From positions 636,013-700,012 of the forward strand of contig NZ_RHHQ01000008.1 of the NCBI RefSeq assembly GCF_003710825.1: a stretch of 64,000 bases of DNA, written 5' to 3'. The stretch comes from Brevibacillus fluminis. Its GTDB lineage: Bacteria > Bacillota > Bacilli > Brevibacillales > Brevibacillaceae. The notes beneath the pieces were generated by a model, which was given only the letters and a program-made list of their open reading frames with translations, had not been told where the DNA came from and made no database searches. A program made the translations under genes and the position numbers. Below are positions 1-8,824 of the stretch, one piece after another. The first letter of the stretch is position 1. The number at the start of each line of letters is the position of its first letter.

Positions 1-1
1 A

Positions 2-1141
2 GCCTATCCGGTATCCGGTTCCGCTTACACCTATACGCGCAAGTCAATCCATCCCAACCTCGGCTTCCTAGTCGGCTGGTCCGTCCTGCTCGATTACGTC
101 TTTTTGCCGATGGTCATCTGGCTGATCGGCAGCGTTTATCTGCAGGCCGCGTTTCCTACCGTACCGACCTGGATTTGGATCATCGCCTTTATCGTCATCA
201 CCACGGCAATTAATATGATCGGGATTCAAGTCACGGCCAATGTCAACTTTCTCATGATGCTATTTCAATTTCTCGTTATTTTGCTGTTCTTGATTTTCTC
301 GATTTACAGCTTGCTGCACGGAAAAGGAATGGGCACGCTGTTTTCGGCAGATCCGTTCTTCAACGGACAGGTTCCGATTACGACTGTGCTGGCGGGTGCG
401 GCGGTCGCTTGTTATTCCTTCCTTGGCTTTGATGCGGTCTCCACGCTCTCAGAGGAAACGATCGATCCGGAAAAAACCATCCCGCGCGCCATCATGCTGA
501 TCGCGCTCTTAGGCGGGGCCATTTTTATCGTCGCCTCGTATTTCAGCTATTTAGTGTTCCCGGATTACACCAAATTCACCGATATCGATTCTGCTGGCTT
601 CGAGATAGCCCGGTTTATCGGCGGCAACCTGTTCAGCGCGCTTTTCATCGCCGGGCTGATCACCGCTCAATTCGCTTCCGGCTTGTCGGCGCAAGCCAGC
701 GCGGCACGCATGCTGTTTGCCATGGGACGCGACTCGGTGCTGCCAAAACGCATCTTCGGCTTTATTTATGAGAAATACAGAACCCCGCTCTTCAATTTGT
801 TCATCATCGCGATTATCGGGTTGCTGGCTTTAGTCATGGACGTCTCCACATCCACGTCCTTCATCAATTTCGGTGCTTTCGTAACGTTTACGTTCGTCAA
901 TTTTTCGGTCATCGGGCATTATTACTTCAGGGAACGCCAGCGCGGCGGCGGCAACTTTTTCCGATACTTGCTAATCCCGCTTATCGGCGGCTTGCTCGAT
1001 TTGTGGCTTTTGGTCAACCTCGATATCCATGCCATCACACTCGGCTGTATCTGGGCGGTAATTGGAATCGTGTATTTGTTCTTCCTGACCGATTTCTTCC
1101 GGAAAGAACCGCCAGAGCTTTCGTTTGAAGAGGAAAAGTAA
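2..1141 (+). CDS. APC-family amino acid/polyamine permease, 5' end outside window
   Basis: The open frame runs in from the left edge, so the N-terminus (about the first two membrane segments) is missing and 379 codons remain. The translation begins in a typical APC stretch (PVSGSAYTYT, then GFLVGWSVLLDY) and has about ten hydrophobic segments. It also carries the family stretch SFLGFDAVSTLSEET followed by P-x-K-T-I-P-R-A, which in APC permeases lies between TM6 and TM7. The family carries out proton- or cation-coupled uptake of amino acids or polyamines across the cytoplasmic membrane. The substrate cannot be read from the sequence, although the layout is closer to PuuP/PlaP-like carriers than to the LysP type next door. 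A strong hairpin follows the stop codon, so it is probably not co-transcribed with lysP. Confidence 0.85.
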   Translation, partial: AYPVSGSAYTYTRKSIHPNLGFLVGWSVLLDYVFLPMVIWLIGSVYLQAAFPTVPTWIWIIAFIVITTAINMIGIQVTANVNFLMMLFQFLVILLFLIFSIYSLLHGKGMGTLFSADPFFNGQVPITTVLAGAAVACYSFLGFDAVSTLSEETIDPEKTIPRAIMLIALLGGAIFIVASYFSYLVFPDYTKFTDIDSAGFEIARFIGGNLFSALFIAGLITAQFASGLSAQASAARMLFAMGRDSVLPKRIFGFIYEKYRTPLFNLFIIAIIGLLALVMDVSTSTSFINFGAFVTFTFVNFSVIGHYYFRERQRGGGNFFRYLLIPLIGGLLDLWLLVNLDIHAITLGCIWAVIGIVYLFFLTDFFRKEPPELSFEEEK

Positions 1142-1145
1142 AAGT

Positions 1146-1177
1146 AGCCCTCCTGTTACACAAGCAGGAGGGCTTTA
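1146..1177 (+). terminator. Rho-independent terminator of the APC permease
   Basis: A 10-bp perfect stem (AGCCCTCCTG with CAGGAGGGCT) around a 9-nt loop starts 5 nt after the stop codon. The T-run is short (TTTACT), so termination may be partial. Confidence 0.8.
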
Positions 1178-1224
1178 CTATGGTCTTCATTAGTCGTCAG
1201 CAACCAAGATCCTAATTATTTCTA

Positions 1225-1252
1225 TTGAAAAAAATTTTAATTCAGTTATACT
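1225..1252 (+). promoter_or_regulatory. SigA-type promoter of the lysine riboswitch transcript
   Basis: TTGAAA at 1225-1230, a 16-bp AT-rich spacer and TATACT at 1247-1252. It lies about 40 bp upstream of the riboswitch aptamer, in the right place to start the leader. Confidence 0.65.
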
Positions 1253-1289
1253 TTCTTACATACAAATGCATAGCTTTATCCTCATCACG

Positions 1290-1490
1290 TTCGATGAGGT
1301 AGAGGTCGCGGCTTTTATCAGTATGTTGCACGAGGTCCAGAGAAAGATCAGAGACTGCAATAGAAAGGAAACGCCGCCGAAGTCTTGTTTGTCACTCTGG
1401 ACAAGCGGGCTGGGGCTGTACTCGAAAGGGGCAGAACTGTCACGTTTGCTTTACGCCTGAAGCAAACGTGTTGTGCTATCTTCAGTGAAG
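1290..1490 (+). promoter_or_regulatory. Lysine riboswitch (L box) aptamer
   Basis: The leader matches the conserved L-box blocks in order: GATGAGGTAGAGGTCGCGG, then AGTATGTTG, then GAAAGGAAACGCCGCCGAAG, then GGGCTGGGGCTG, then CTGTCACG. The closing P1 helix can be formed by GAGGTAG (1296-1302) with CTATCTTC (1476-1483). A strong hairpin at about 1440-1470 (CACGTTTGCTT with AAGCAAACGTG) fits P5. L boxes bind free lysine and switch off lysine synthesis or uptake genes, which fits the LysP-type permease just downstream. Confidence 0.92.
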
Positions 1491-1511
1491 GTTTGGTGGG
1501 GATTTGTAACG

Positions 1512-1547
1512 ATACCGTTCTATCCTTTGATGACGGTATTTTTTATT
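1512..1547 (+). terminator. Expression-platform terminator of the lysine riboswitch
   Basis: ATACCGT (1512-1518) pairs with ACGGTAT (1533-1539), followed directly by TTTTTATT. It lies between the aptamer and the lysP start. When lysine stabilises P1, this terminator is expected to form and stop transcription before lysP. Confidence 0.85.
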
Positions 1548-1603
1548 GCTCCGGCCTCCTTCTCAGCAACAAAATCTATTTGAGAGGTTGTGACCGTACT
1601 CAC

Positions 1604-3082
1604 ATGGCAACACCGCAAGCACCACGACATACTACTGGCACCGCACCGCAGCTGAAACGCGGTCTGCAGGCGCGCCACCTGACGATGATTTCGCTGGGAG
1701 GCTCCATCGGAACAGGCTTGTTTTTGGCAAGCGGCGCTTCCATTCACGATGCTGGACCGGGCGGCGCGCTCGTCGCATATCTGGCCATCAGCATCATGGT
1801 TTACTTTTTGATGACGAGCTTGGGCGAAATGGCGACCTTTATGCCAGTAGCCGGCTCCTTCTCCACCTATGCCACCAAATTCGTCGATCCGTCGCTCGGA
1901 TTTGCACTCGGCTGGAATTATTGGTACAACTGGGCGATTACGATCGCCGTCGAAATATCAGCAGGCGCACTTATTATGAAATTTTGGTTTCCATCTGTCC
2001 CCTCACTCGTCTGGAGCGCTTTGTTTTTGCTTCTGATGTTTGCTTTGAACTACATGTCTGTCAAGGCGTACGGCGAGGCCGAATATTGGTTTGCCCTGAT
2101 TAAAGTGGTTACTGTCATTGTCTTTATCGTACTGGGCTTGCTGATGATTTTCGGCATCATGGGCGGCGAAGCAGTAGGGTTCAAAAACTTCACCGTTGGC
2201 GATGCACCGTTCAACGGCGGCTTTATGGCGATTCTTGGCATCTTTATGGTGGCAGGCTTCTCGTTCCAAGGAACTGAGCTTGTCGGGATCGCCGCAGGGG
2301 AAAGTGAAAATCCGCGCCAAAACGTGCCGAAAGCGATTCGCCAAATCTTTTGGCGCATCTTGCTCTTCTATATTCTCGCCATTCTCGTAATTGGTCTCCT
2401 GATTCCGTATACGACGGAAAACCTGGTGAATGGAAATATTGAAGACGTGGCGATGAGTCCGTTCACGCTTGTCTTCCAGAAAGCCGGACTCGCGTTCGCC
2501 GCTTCCGCTATGAACGCGGTCATTCTTACCTCCGTCCTGTCGGCAGGGAACTCGGGCATGTACGCATCGACTCGCATGCTGTTCGAACTGGCCAAAGACG
2601 GCAAGGCACCGAAATGGTTCATGAAGCTGAACCGCGGCGGTGTTCCGATCAACGCGCTTCTCGTCACCACCGTAATCGGCATGGCAGCATTTCTCGCTTC
2701 CTTGTTCGGTGACGGCACAGTTTACATCTGGCTCTTGAATGCATCTGGTATGTCCGGCTTCATCGCTTGGCTCGGCATCGCGGTCAGCCACTACCGGTTC
2801 CGCAAGGCATATCAGCTGCAAGGACGCAACCTGTCGGCGCTGCCATACCGGGCGAAATGGTTCCCGTTCGGACCGATCTTTGCGTTTATCGTCTGCTGCA
2901 TCGTCATCATCGGCCAAAACTACACCGCCTTTACCGGCAGTGAAATCGACTGGAACGGCATCCTGGTTTCCTATATCGGACTTCCGCTGTTCCTCTTGAC
3001 CTGGTTGATTTACAAATGGGTGAAAAAGACGAAAGTGGTCCGATTGGAAGACTGCGAATTTCGCGAATGGAATAACGATTAA
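1604..3082 (+). CDS. lysP: Lysine-specific permease LysP
   Basis: A 492-residue amino acid permease of the AAT/APC family. The N-terminal signature LQARHLTMISLGGSIGTG and the segments GWNYWYNWAITIAVE and SFQGTELVGIAAGESENP are characteristic of LysP. About twelve hydrophobic segments follow, so it should be a proton-coupled lysine importer in the cytoplasmic membrane. The start MATPQ was chosen because the frame upstream of it overlaps the riboswitch and is not protein-like. The best Shine-Dalgarno (GAGAGG, 1582-1587) is somewhat far from this ATG, so the start is not certain. A lysine riboswitch with terminator controls the gene, which independently supports lysine as substrate. Confidence 0.93.
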   Translation: MATPQAPRHTTGTAPQLKRGLQARHLTMISLGGSIGTGLFLASGASIHDAGPGGALVAYLAISIMVYFLMTSLGEMATFMPVAGSFSTYATKFVDPSLGFALGWNYWYNWAITIAVEISAGALIMKFWFPSVPSLVWSALFLLLMFALNYMSVKAYGEAEYWFALIKVVTVIVFIVLGLLMIFGIMGGEAVGFKNFTVGDAPFNGGFMAILGIFMVAGFSFQGTELVGIAAGESENPRQNVPKAIRQIFWRILLFYILAILVIGLLIPYTTENLVNGNIEDVAMSPFTLVFQKAGLAFAASAMNAVILTSVLSAGNSGMYASTRMLFELAKDGKAPKWFMKLNRGGVPINALLVTTVIGMAAFLASLFGDGTVYIWLLNASGMSGFIAWLGIAVSHYRFRKAYQLQGRNLSALPYRAKWFPFGPIFAFIVCCIVIIGQNYTAFTGSEIDWNGILVSYIGLPLFLLTWLIYKWVKKTKVVRLEDCEFREWNND

Positions 3083-3090
3083 AATGAAAG

Positions 3091-3120
3091 AAGACGACCT
3101 GCCAAAAGGTCGTCTTTTTT
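3091..3120 (+). terminator. Terminator of lysP
   Basis: A 10-bp stem (AAGACGACCT with AGGTCGTCTT) closes a 6-nt loop and is followed by a T-run, 8 nt after the stop codon. Confidence 0.9.
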
Positions 3121-3157
3121 GTATAGGAGCGTCATTGGCCCTGCTTTTATCCATTTT

Positions 3158-4534
3158 CTACGTGCGTGCTTCTGATTTGAGCGCGTGTGGCTTGTAACGG
3201 AGGATGGCAAACAAATGCGGCAGCTCTTCATACGGGAGCGGCTTGCTCACCAGGCTTCCTTGCATGTAATCACAGCCGAGCGCGCGCAAATAATGGAGCT
3301 GCTCGTACGTTTCCACACCAGCGGCCGTCACGGGCAACCCGAGCTTGTGCCCCAGTGTGATCAGCGACTGGATGATCGTGTTGCCAGTTTTGTCTGCTCC
3401 GATCTCCCCAATGAAAAGCGGATCGATTTTGAGCCGATGAATAGGTAGCTGCTTCAATGAATGAAGCGATGCATACCCTTTGCCAAAATCGGCTAGACAA
3501 AGCGTCACGCCTATCGCCCGCAGCTCCTCCCCCAGCTCGTTGTGTACATCTCCGCCCGTGCACAGCTCATGCTCTCTCACTTCCAACACAAGTGAATCGG
3601 GCGTCATCCCGGTTGCCCGCAGTACACGTTTCACTTCTTCCCAAAAGGCCGGCTGCTTGAGTGATTTGAGCGAGATTGGGATTGCGATGACAGAGTGCGG
3701 AAGATGCAGCTTCTGGATCTCTCTGTTTTTTTCACATGCCTCTTTGAGCATCCACTCCTCAATCTCCCACATCAACCCGGCATCGGCTGCAATCAGGAGA
3801 AGCTCATCTGCCAAAACCGTGCCTGCCTCCGGGTGCTCCCACCGGATCGATGCTGCAAAGCCACGGATGTCTCCGCCAGGCAACGCAAATTGCGGCTGAA
3901 AGGATAAGACAAATTCGTTCCGCTGCAAGGCACCGTCGATGTGTTCCTCCAGCATGGCTCTGCGCTTGACCGCCTGGTTCATTTCCTGCGAGTAGTGCAA
4001 CGCATGATTTCTCCCCGTTTCTTTCGCCTGCAGCAATGCCGTGTCCGCATTCTTCAATAGCTCGATGCTGTTGTCGCCATTGTATGGATAAAGCGCTGTT
4101 CCCGCGCTGAACGTCACTTTCACCGGTATTCCTTTGACGAAAAATCCTTTTGAAAAAAGCCCGTAAATGCGCTCCACCAGTCGGGCCAGCTCGTTTTTGC
4201 TCGCGACATCTTCAAAAATGATGCCGAATCGGTCCGCTCGGATTCGGCTAACCGTTCCTGCCTCTTTTACATATCGCTGTAAGGTATAGCTGATTTTGCG
4301 CAGCAACTCATCTCCAAACAAGCTGCCTCTCGCTTCGTTGATACGTTCAAAATGGTCCAAATCGAGCATGACGACAGCAATGCCCGCATCTTTTCGCCTT
4401 GCTTTATAAACCAGTTTGTTCAACTGCTTGACCAGCCGGGTGCGGTTCGGCAATCCCGTCAAAGAATCGCACTGTCCTACGACCTGACAGACTACATACA
4501 AAATGACACCTATTACAAGAATGCTCTCGATCAT
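3158..4534 (-). CDS. Membrane-anchored GGDEF-EAL protein with both active sites degenerate
   Basis: A 458-residue protein with one N-terminal membrane segment (about 4-20), a GGDEF domain (about 23-185) and an EAL domain (about 195-450). The GGDEF signature reads RADRF at 99-103. In the EAL domain the motif corresponding to E-A-L is A-A-S (227-229), the DDFG metal site is ADFG (348-351), and the late catalytic glutamate in the VIAEGVET region is Ala405. From family knowledge these changes remove diguanylate cyclase and phosphodiesterase catalysis. The likely role is therefore as a receptor or scaffold in cyclic di-GMP signalling (inference). It is monocistronic and convergent with lysP. The catalytic residues are intact in the PAS/GAF/GGDEF/EAL protein at 30.5-33.2 kb. 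Confidence 0.85.
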   Translation of the reverse strand: MIESILVIGVILYVVCQVVGQCDSLTGLPNRTRLVKQLNKLVYKARRKDAGIAVVMLDLDHFERINEARGSLFGDELLRKISYTLQRYVKEAGTVSRIRADRFGIIFEDVASKNELARLVERIYGLFSKGFFVKGIPVKVTFSAGTALYPYNGDNSIELLKNADTALLQAKETGRNHALHYSQEMNQAVKRRAMLEEHIDGALQRNEFVLSFQPQFALPGGDIRGFAASIRWEHPEAGTVLADELLLIAADAGLMWEIEEWMLKEACEKNREIQKLHLPHSVIAIPISLKSLKQPAFWEEVKRVLRATGMTPDSLVLEVREHELCTGGDVHNELGEELRAIGVTLCLADFGKGYASLHSLKQLPIHRLKIDPLFIGEIGADKTGNTIIQSLITLGHKLGLPVTAAGVETYEQLHYLRALGCDYMQGSLVSKPLPYEELPHLFAILRYKPHALKSEART

Positions 4535-4743
4535 TGTTGCGCCCCCTGAACATATAACTCCCGGCTATCATTATGCATAAGAGGCATTAGAAAAGTTCTG
4601 TTAAGAATGTGAGGAATCTATGAAGTTCCTTAACATTTTCCCCGCATATAGGAAAGCGTTTTTGTCCCTCAAATTTTACAATGGGGTCCGCTGTCTTATG
4701 CTATGCTGATGATAGATATGATCATTGGACAGTAGGATGGCTA

Positions 4744-5139
4744 ATGTCCGAAACGATGCTTGCCCTCATTCTCAAACGACTTGAAGTGCTGGATGAGCTA
4801 AAACAGATCGTCTTCTCACTGCGAGATGGTCAGGAAGAGATTCGAGCGGAAATGGAAGGCCTAGCTGTATCACTTTCGGTAGGGGAAATCGCGGGGAGAG
4901 TGACCGCGATCGAGAGTGAGATGCGTGTGATGAAAGCAGATATTGCCGAGCTGAGAACCGATGTCGCGCAGCTCAAACAAGATGTCTCTAACTTGAAAAA
5001 CGAAGTTGCCGAGCTCAAACAAGACGTCGCCGAGCTGAAAAACGGTCAGCTTCGGCAGAACGACATGCTCGCTACCCTCTCCTATCGTACCCTCGATCAT
5101 GAAACGCAGCTCCGCAATCTACGCCGAACCGCAAACTAA
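4744..5139 (+). CDS. Small coiled-coil protein of unknown function
   Basis: A 131-residue acidic protein starting MSETMLALILKRLEVLDELK, preceded by AGGATGG. The middle (about 55-105) is a heptad-like repeat of (A/D)(E/V)LKQDV..LKNEV units, predicted to be a long parallel coiled coil. It has no signal peptide and no catalytic motif. Similar Firmicute proteins are annotated only as hypothetical coiled-coil proteins. An upstream ATG at 4681 would add 21 residues but has a poor ribosome binding site. Confidence 0.7.
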   Translation: MSETMLALILKRLEVLDELKQIVFSLRDGQEEIRAEMEGLAVSLSVGEIAGRVTAIESEMRVMKADIAELRTDVAQLKQDVSNLKNEVAELKQDVAELKNGQLRQNDMLATLSYRTLDHETQLRNLRRTAN

Positions 5140-5159
5140 ACCGTTCATTACGAGCAATA

Positions 5160-5210
5160 AAAAAACAGCGCAGCCATCATCGCAAACTCCCGATGACCAC
5201 TGCGCTTTTG
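5160..5210. terminator. Bidirectional terminator between the coiled-coil gene and pstB
   Basis: AGCGCAG (5167-5173) pairs with CTGCGCT (5200-5206). An inner CATC/GATG hairpin lies within, and there is an A-run before and a T-run after the stem, so it can serve both converging genes. Confidence 0.75.
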
Positions 5211-5211
5211 C

Positions 5212-5964
5212 TTATCCGAATCGACCAGAAATATAATCTTCCGTACGCTTGTCGACTGGGTTTTGATAGATGCTGGAGGTCCGGTCATATTCGACCAGTT
5301 CACCATTTAAAAAGAAACCGGTGGATTGTGAGATGCGCGCCGCCTGCTGCATGTTATGCGTAACGATCACGATCGTATACGACTTTTGCAATTCACCGAG
5401 CAGCTCCTCAATTTTGGCTGTCGAAATCGGGTCCAGAGCGGACGTCGGTTCATCCATCAGCAAAATTTCCGGATTGATCGACAAAGCTCTGGCGATACAC
5501 AGCCGCTGTTGCTGCCCGCCCGATAAGCCATACGCCGGTTTTTTCAGCATATCTTTTACTTCATCCCACAACGCGCCTTTTTTCAGGCTGGTCTCAACGA
5601 TTTCATCGAGTGTGGAACGCTTCGTGATCCCATGCAACCGTGGCCCGTACGCCACGTTATCATAGATGCTTTTCGGAAATGGATTGGGCTGCTGGAACAC
5701 CATGCCCACATTTCTCCGCAGCAGCTCTGTGCCGATCTCGGTTTGGTAAATATCCACACCAGAAATTTTCACCTGACCGCTGATCGTGACCCCGGCGATC
5801 ATGTCGTTCATCCGGTTCAACGTCCGTAAATATGTCGACTTTCCGCACCCTGACGGCCCGATCAAGGCCACAATGCTCCGCTCCTCGATGTCCATCCGGA
5901 TTTTTTTCAACGCATGATGCTTTCCATAATGTAAGTCCAAATCTCTCACTTCAATGATTGGCAC
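5212..5964 (-). CDS. pstB: Phosphate ABC transporter ATPase PstB
   Basis: A 250-residue ATPase with Walker [10 protein letters not shown] (36-44), signature LSGGQQQ (147-153), Walker [14 protein letters not shown] (167-179) and the switch His in VTHNM. The PstB-specific N-terminal pattern ([12 protein letters not shown]) and the segment [10 protein letters not shown] are present. It powers high-affinity phosphate uptake by the PstCA channel. The start codon is GTG with AGGAGCG upstream. It is the last gene of the operon, and no phoU follows in this window. Confidence 0.96.
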   Translation of the reverse strand: MPIIEVRDLDLHYGKHHALKKIRMDIEERSIVALIGPSGCGKSTYLRTLNRMNDMIAGVTISGQVKISGVDIYQTEIGTELLRRNVGMVFQQPNPFPKSIYDNVAYGPRLHGITKRSTLDEIVETSLKKGALWDEVKDMLKKPAYGLSGGQQQRLCIARALSINPEILLMDEPTSALDPISTAKIEELLGELQKSYTIVIVTHNMQQAARISQSTGFFLNGELVEYDRTSSIYQNPVDKRTEDYISGRFG

Positions 5965-5979
5965 AGTACAAGTCGCTCC

Positions 5980-6864
5980 TTAGCGCATTTTGAATTTGCG
6001 TTCACTGATCCATACCGGAATTCGCAAAAGGAAATTGAGCAGCAGCACGACAAACACCAGGACTGCTGCCGATTTGTCCGCGATTTCCCGCGCGTCCTCG
6101 ACGATCGCTTCCGATTGGACATACCACAGGTGGACCGCCAGTGTTTCCCCGGGCGAGAACAGGGAGAAATCCCACATCGCCCCGGATGTCGTCGTTCCCG
6201 CTGTCAAGATGATCACAGCAGACTCCCCGTACGCTCGACCGGCCACAAGGGAAATCCCCGTGATGATGCCGCTCAGCGCCGCTGGCAGAACGACCGTGCG
6301 GATGCACTGAAATTTGGTCGCTCCCATCGCATAGGAAGCCTCACGCAGTTCTTTCGGCACCGCGCGGATCGATTCTTCTGTCACCCGCGTTAGCACGGGC
6401 AAATTGAGAAACGCCAAGCTTACAGCACCGCCGATGATGGTGAGGCCGACCTGAAAATAACCAACGAACAGCGCCAAGCCGAACAAGCCGAAGACGATCG
6501 ACGGTACCGATGCGAGGCTTTCCACGCACATGCGAATGAAGCCCGTGAACCGATTGGAAGGCGCGTATTCCGCCAAGTAAATCCCCGCCCCGATGCCGAT
6601 CGGCAGCGAGCACAGCAAGGATAGCGCCAAGACATAAAAAGAGTTGAACAAGACAGGTCCGATACCGCCGCCTGCATCAATCTCTTCCGGCAGCTTGATC
6701 AAGAAATCCCACGTGATTGTGGGCAAGCCTTTGCTCAAAATCGTATAAAGCAGCCAACCGACCAGCGTGATTGCCCCGATCCCCATCGCCCAGAACAAAA
6801 TGGTCGCTATGCGGTCAAGAAAGCGGGAAAAGCCGTTTTTGCGAGAAAGCACTTGTTTGCTCAT
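5980..6864 (-). CDS. pstA: Phosphate ABC transporter permease PstA
   Basis: A 294-residue integral membrane protein with about six hydrophobic segments and the binding-protein-dependent permease loop (EASYAMGATKFQCIRTVVLPAA) that docks on PstB. The residues PTITWDFLIKLPEE near the N-terminus are typical of PstA. Its ATG follows the pstC stop codon with no spacer (TAA-ATG), so the two are translationally linked. Confidence 0.95.
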   Translation of the reverse strand: MSKQVLSRKNGFSRFLDRIATILFWAMGIGAITLVGWLLYTILSKGLPTITWDFLIKLPEEIDAGGGIGPVLFNSFYVLALSLLCSLPIGIGAGIYLAEYAPSNRFTGFIRMCVESLASVPSIVFGLFGLALFVGYFQVGLTIIGGAVSLAFLNLPVLTRVTEESIRAVPKELREASYAMGATKFQCIRTVVLPAALSGIITGISLVAGRAYGESAVIILTAGTTTSGAMWDFSLFSPGETLAVHLWYVQSEAIVEDAREIADKSAAVLVFVVLLLNFLLRIPVWISERKFKMR

Positions 6865-7821
6865 TTACGCAGTCTCTCCTTTAGGGCGAATCAGACGAAT
6901 GATGGCAATCAACACGAGAGAAAGGAACAAGAGCAAAAAGGCCATCATGTACAACGAATAGTTCCACGTGGAATCAAACGGTACATTGGAAATCTGCATG
7001 ACAATGTTGCTCGTCAAAACCGATGTAGGCACAAACAAACCCGTCGCCAGCTGCGCCGTATTGCCGATGACCATGACCACAGCCATCGTCTCGCCCAGCG
7101 CGCGCGCCATCCCCAAGATGATTGCTGTTACAATCCCTTTTCGCGCCGCCGGCAAGACGACACCAAAAATCATTTGCGTGCGCGTTGCGCCAAGCGCATA
7201 GGCTGCGTGGCGATATTTCCCGGGAACGAAGCTGATTGAATCGTCGCTAATCCGCGTGATCGTGGGCAAAACCATGATCGCCAAAACGAGCGCTGCTGCC
7301 AAAATCCCGTCCCCCATCTCTTGCCCCGTCACTTCACGGATGAACGGAATCAAGACGGTCAATCCCAAATAGCCATATACGACCGACGGAATCCCGACCA
7401 ACAGATCGAGTACGGGACGCAGAATGCGTTTGACCCAGGTCGGTGCGATTTCCGACAAAAAGATGGCGATCCCGAGCGATAGCGGCGTCGCGATCAATAA
7501 GGTCAGTGCCGTCAGCACCAACGTGCCGAAAATGAAAAGAAATGCACCGAACTGATTGTTTTCCGGCACCCATTCGGCCGAAAACAAAAAGGTCGTGAGC
7601 GGTACTTCCTGAAAGGTGAGAAATCCTGTTTTGCCGACGAAATAAATGATTGTAAAAAGCGTGACGCAAAGGATGAATCCGCTCCCCAGGCAAAAGAGCT
7701 TAAACAGCTGATCCGAAATGCGGGCGCGGACGGTGCGGTCCAACCACGACGTCTTCTTGCCCTGCTCTAAAGAAAAGGACGATCGCGGGTTCACCGACGC
7801 TTTTTCAACTACTTTCTCCAT
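6865..7821 (-). CDS. pstC: Phosphate ABC transporter permease PstC
   Basis: A 318-residue permease with about six membrane segments and the conserved loop HAAYALGATRTQMIFGVVLP followed by ARKGIVTAIILGMARALGET, diagnostic of PstC. It forms the inner-membrane phosphate channel with PstA. A strong Shine-Dalgarno (AGGAGGTAGGGG) precedes the ATG. A hairpin separates it from pstS, which may lower pstCAB expression relative to pstS. Confidence 0.95.
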   Translation of the reverse strand: MEKVVEKASVNPRSSFSLEQGKKTSWLDRTVRARISDQLFKLFCLGSGFILCVTLFTIIYFVGKTGFLTFQEVPLTTFLFSAEWVPENNQFGAFLFIFGTLVLTALTLLIATPLSLGIAIFLSEIAPTWVKRILRPVLDLLVGIPSVVYGYLGLTVLIPFIREVTGQEMGDGILAAALVLAIMVLPTITRISDDSISFVPGKYRHAAYALGATRTQMIFGVVLPAARKGIVTAIILGMARALGETMAVVMVIGNTAQLATGLFVPTSVLTSNIVMQISNVPFDSTWNYSLYMMAFLLLFLSLVLIAIIRLIRPKGETA

Positions 7822-7874
7822 AACCCCTACCTCCTGCTATGTAACCACGCGGGTGACCGCTTGACTTAGAAACG

Positions 7875-7908
7875 CGATCAGCCCCATGTGCACTACAGGG
7901 GCTGATCG
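7875..7908 (-). promoter_or_regulatory. Intercistronic hairpin between pstS and pstC
   Basis: An 11-bp perfect stem (7875-7885 with 7898-7908) lies in the pstS-pstC gap. On the transcribed strand it is followed by CGTTTCT rather than a U-run. It is therefore more likely an mRNA-stabilising or partial-termination element than a full terminator. Confidence 0.7.
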
Positions 7909-7935
7909 TGAACAATCGCTTGCATCGATTTTTGC

Positions 7936-8796
7936 TTATTTCATGCTGGCAATCGGGATGAATTTCATTTTTTTCAAAGAACCTTGTTGGAAAGCAGCGC
8001 TTTGTACGTAATCAATAAATGCTTTTGTGGCACCTGTTGGCTGGCCTTTTGTCATGTAGTAGCCGTAAGCCCAGATTGGGTATTTTTTGTTGATAACGTT
8101 ATCGACGGTTGGATCAATGCCGTTGAATTTCAGTGCTTTTACATCTGCCTTTACATACACCAGGTCGATATAGCCAATTGCGTTTGGTGTTGTGCTGACC
8201 GCTGTGAACATGTCACCACTGGATTTCACTTCTTTGTAGTTCGCACCGCTCTTCATGAATTCTTTGTTGTTCAGCGCTTTGATTTGGTAGTTAACGCGTG
8301 TGCCGGAACCGAAAGCGCGGTTCACAACGATGATCGGTGCATTGGCGCCGCCAACGTCTTTCCAGTTGGTGATTTTGCCGGAGTAGATGCCTTGGAGCTG
8401 CTCGCTGGTCAGGTTGCTGACCGATACGTTTTTATTTACGATCGTAGCAAATGGGATAACTGCTACTTTGTGGGCAACCAACCCAGGAAACTTTTTGAAG
8501 CCAGGTACATCTGTCGACGCATCCCAGTCGCACGCGCCGATGTCTGCGATGCCTTTTTGCACGGATTGTGGGCCTGTTACCGAACCTGCGCCGGAAGCCG
8601 GAACCGAAACAGCTGGATTGAGCTTTTTGAATTCAAGCGCCGCCTGTTTGGTCAAGGGCAAGAGAGCTGTAGAACCAGCAACAACTACTTTGCCTGTAGC
8701 AGCCGCGTTCGCTTCAGTTGGAGCCAAACCGCCTGCAGAACCGATTAACAGGGCTGCCGTAACAGCCAAAAACGTAAGCTTTTTAAACATTTTCAT
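7936..8796 (-). CDS. pstS: Phosphate-binding protein PstS, secreted form without lipobox
   Basis: A 286-residue substrate-binding protein. Residues 1-31 form a signal peptide ending A-N-A before AATGK. The phosphate-binding fold is shown by VVAGSTALLPL, ASGAGSVTGPQ and GACDWDAS (P-loop-like contacts) and by FGSGTR (about 164-169). Unlike most Gram-positive PstS proteins it has no cysteine in the signal peptide, so it cannot be a lipoprotein. How it stays at the cell surface is unclear. The start has AAGGGAG upstream. It is co-oriented with and 28 bp downstream of the beta-propeller gene. Confidence 0.93.
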   Translation of the reverse strand: MKMFKKLTFLAVTAALLIGSAGGLAPTEANAAATGKVVVAGSTALLPLTKQAALEFKKLNPAVSVPASGAGSVTGPQSVQKGIADIGACDWDASTDVPGFKKFPGLVAHKVAVIPFATIVNKNVSVSNLTSEQLQGIYSGKITNWKDVGGANAPIIVVNRAFGSGTRVNYQIKALNNKEFMKSGANYKEVKSSGDMFTAVSTTPNAIGYIDLVYVKADVKALKFNGIDPTVDNVINKKYPIWAYGYYMTKGQPTGATKAFIDYVQSAAFQQGSLKKMKFIPIASMK

Positions 8797-8824
8797 GGAA
8801 TAATAACTCCCTTTCTCACACCTA

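Noticed and set aside
2003..3154. 383-codon minus-strand open frame opposite lysP
   Set aside because: It is fully antisense to a conserved permease, low in hydrophobic residues and without a family match; a codon-bias shadow.
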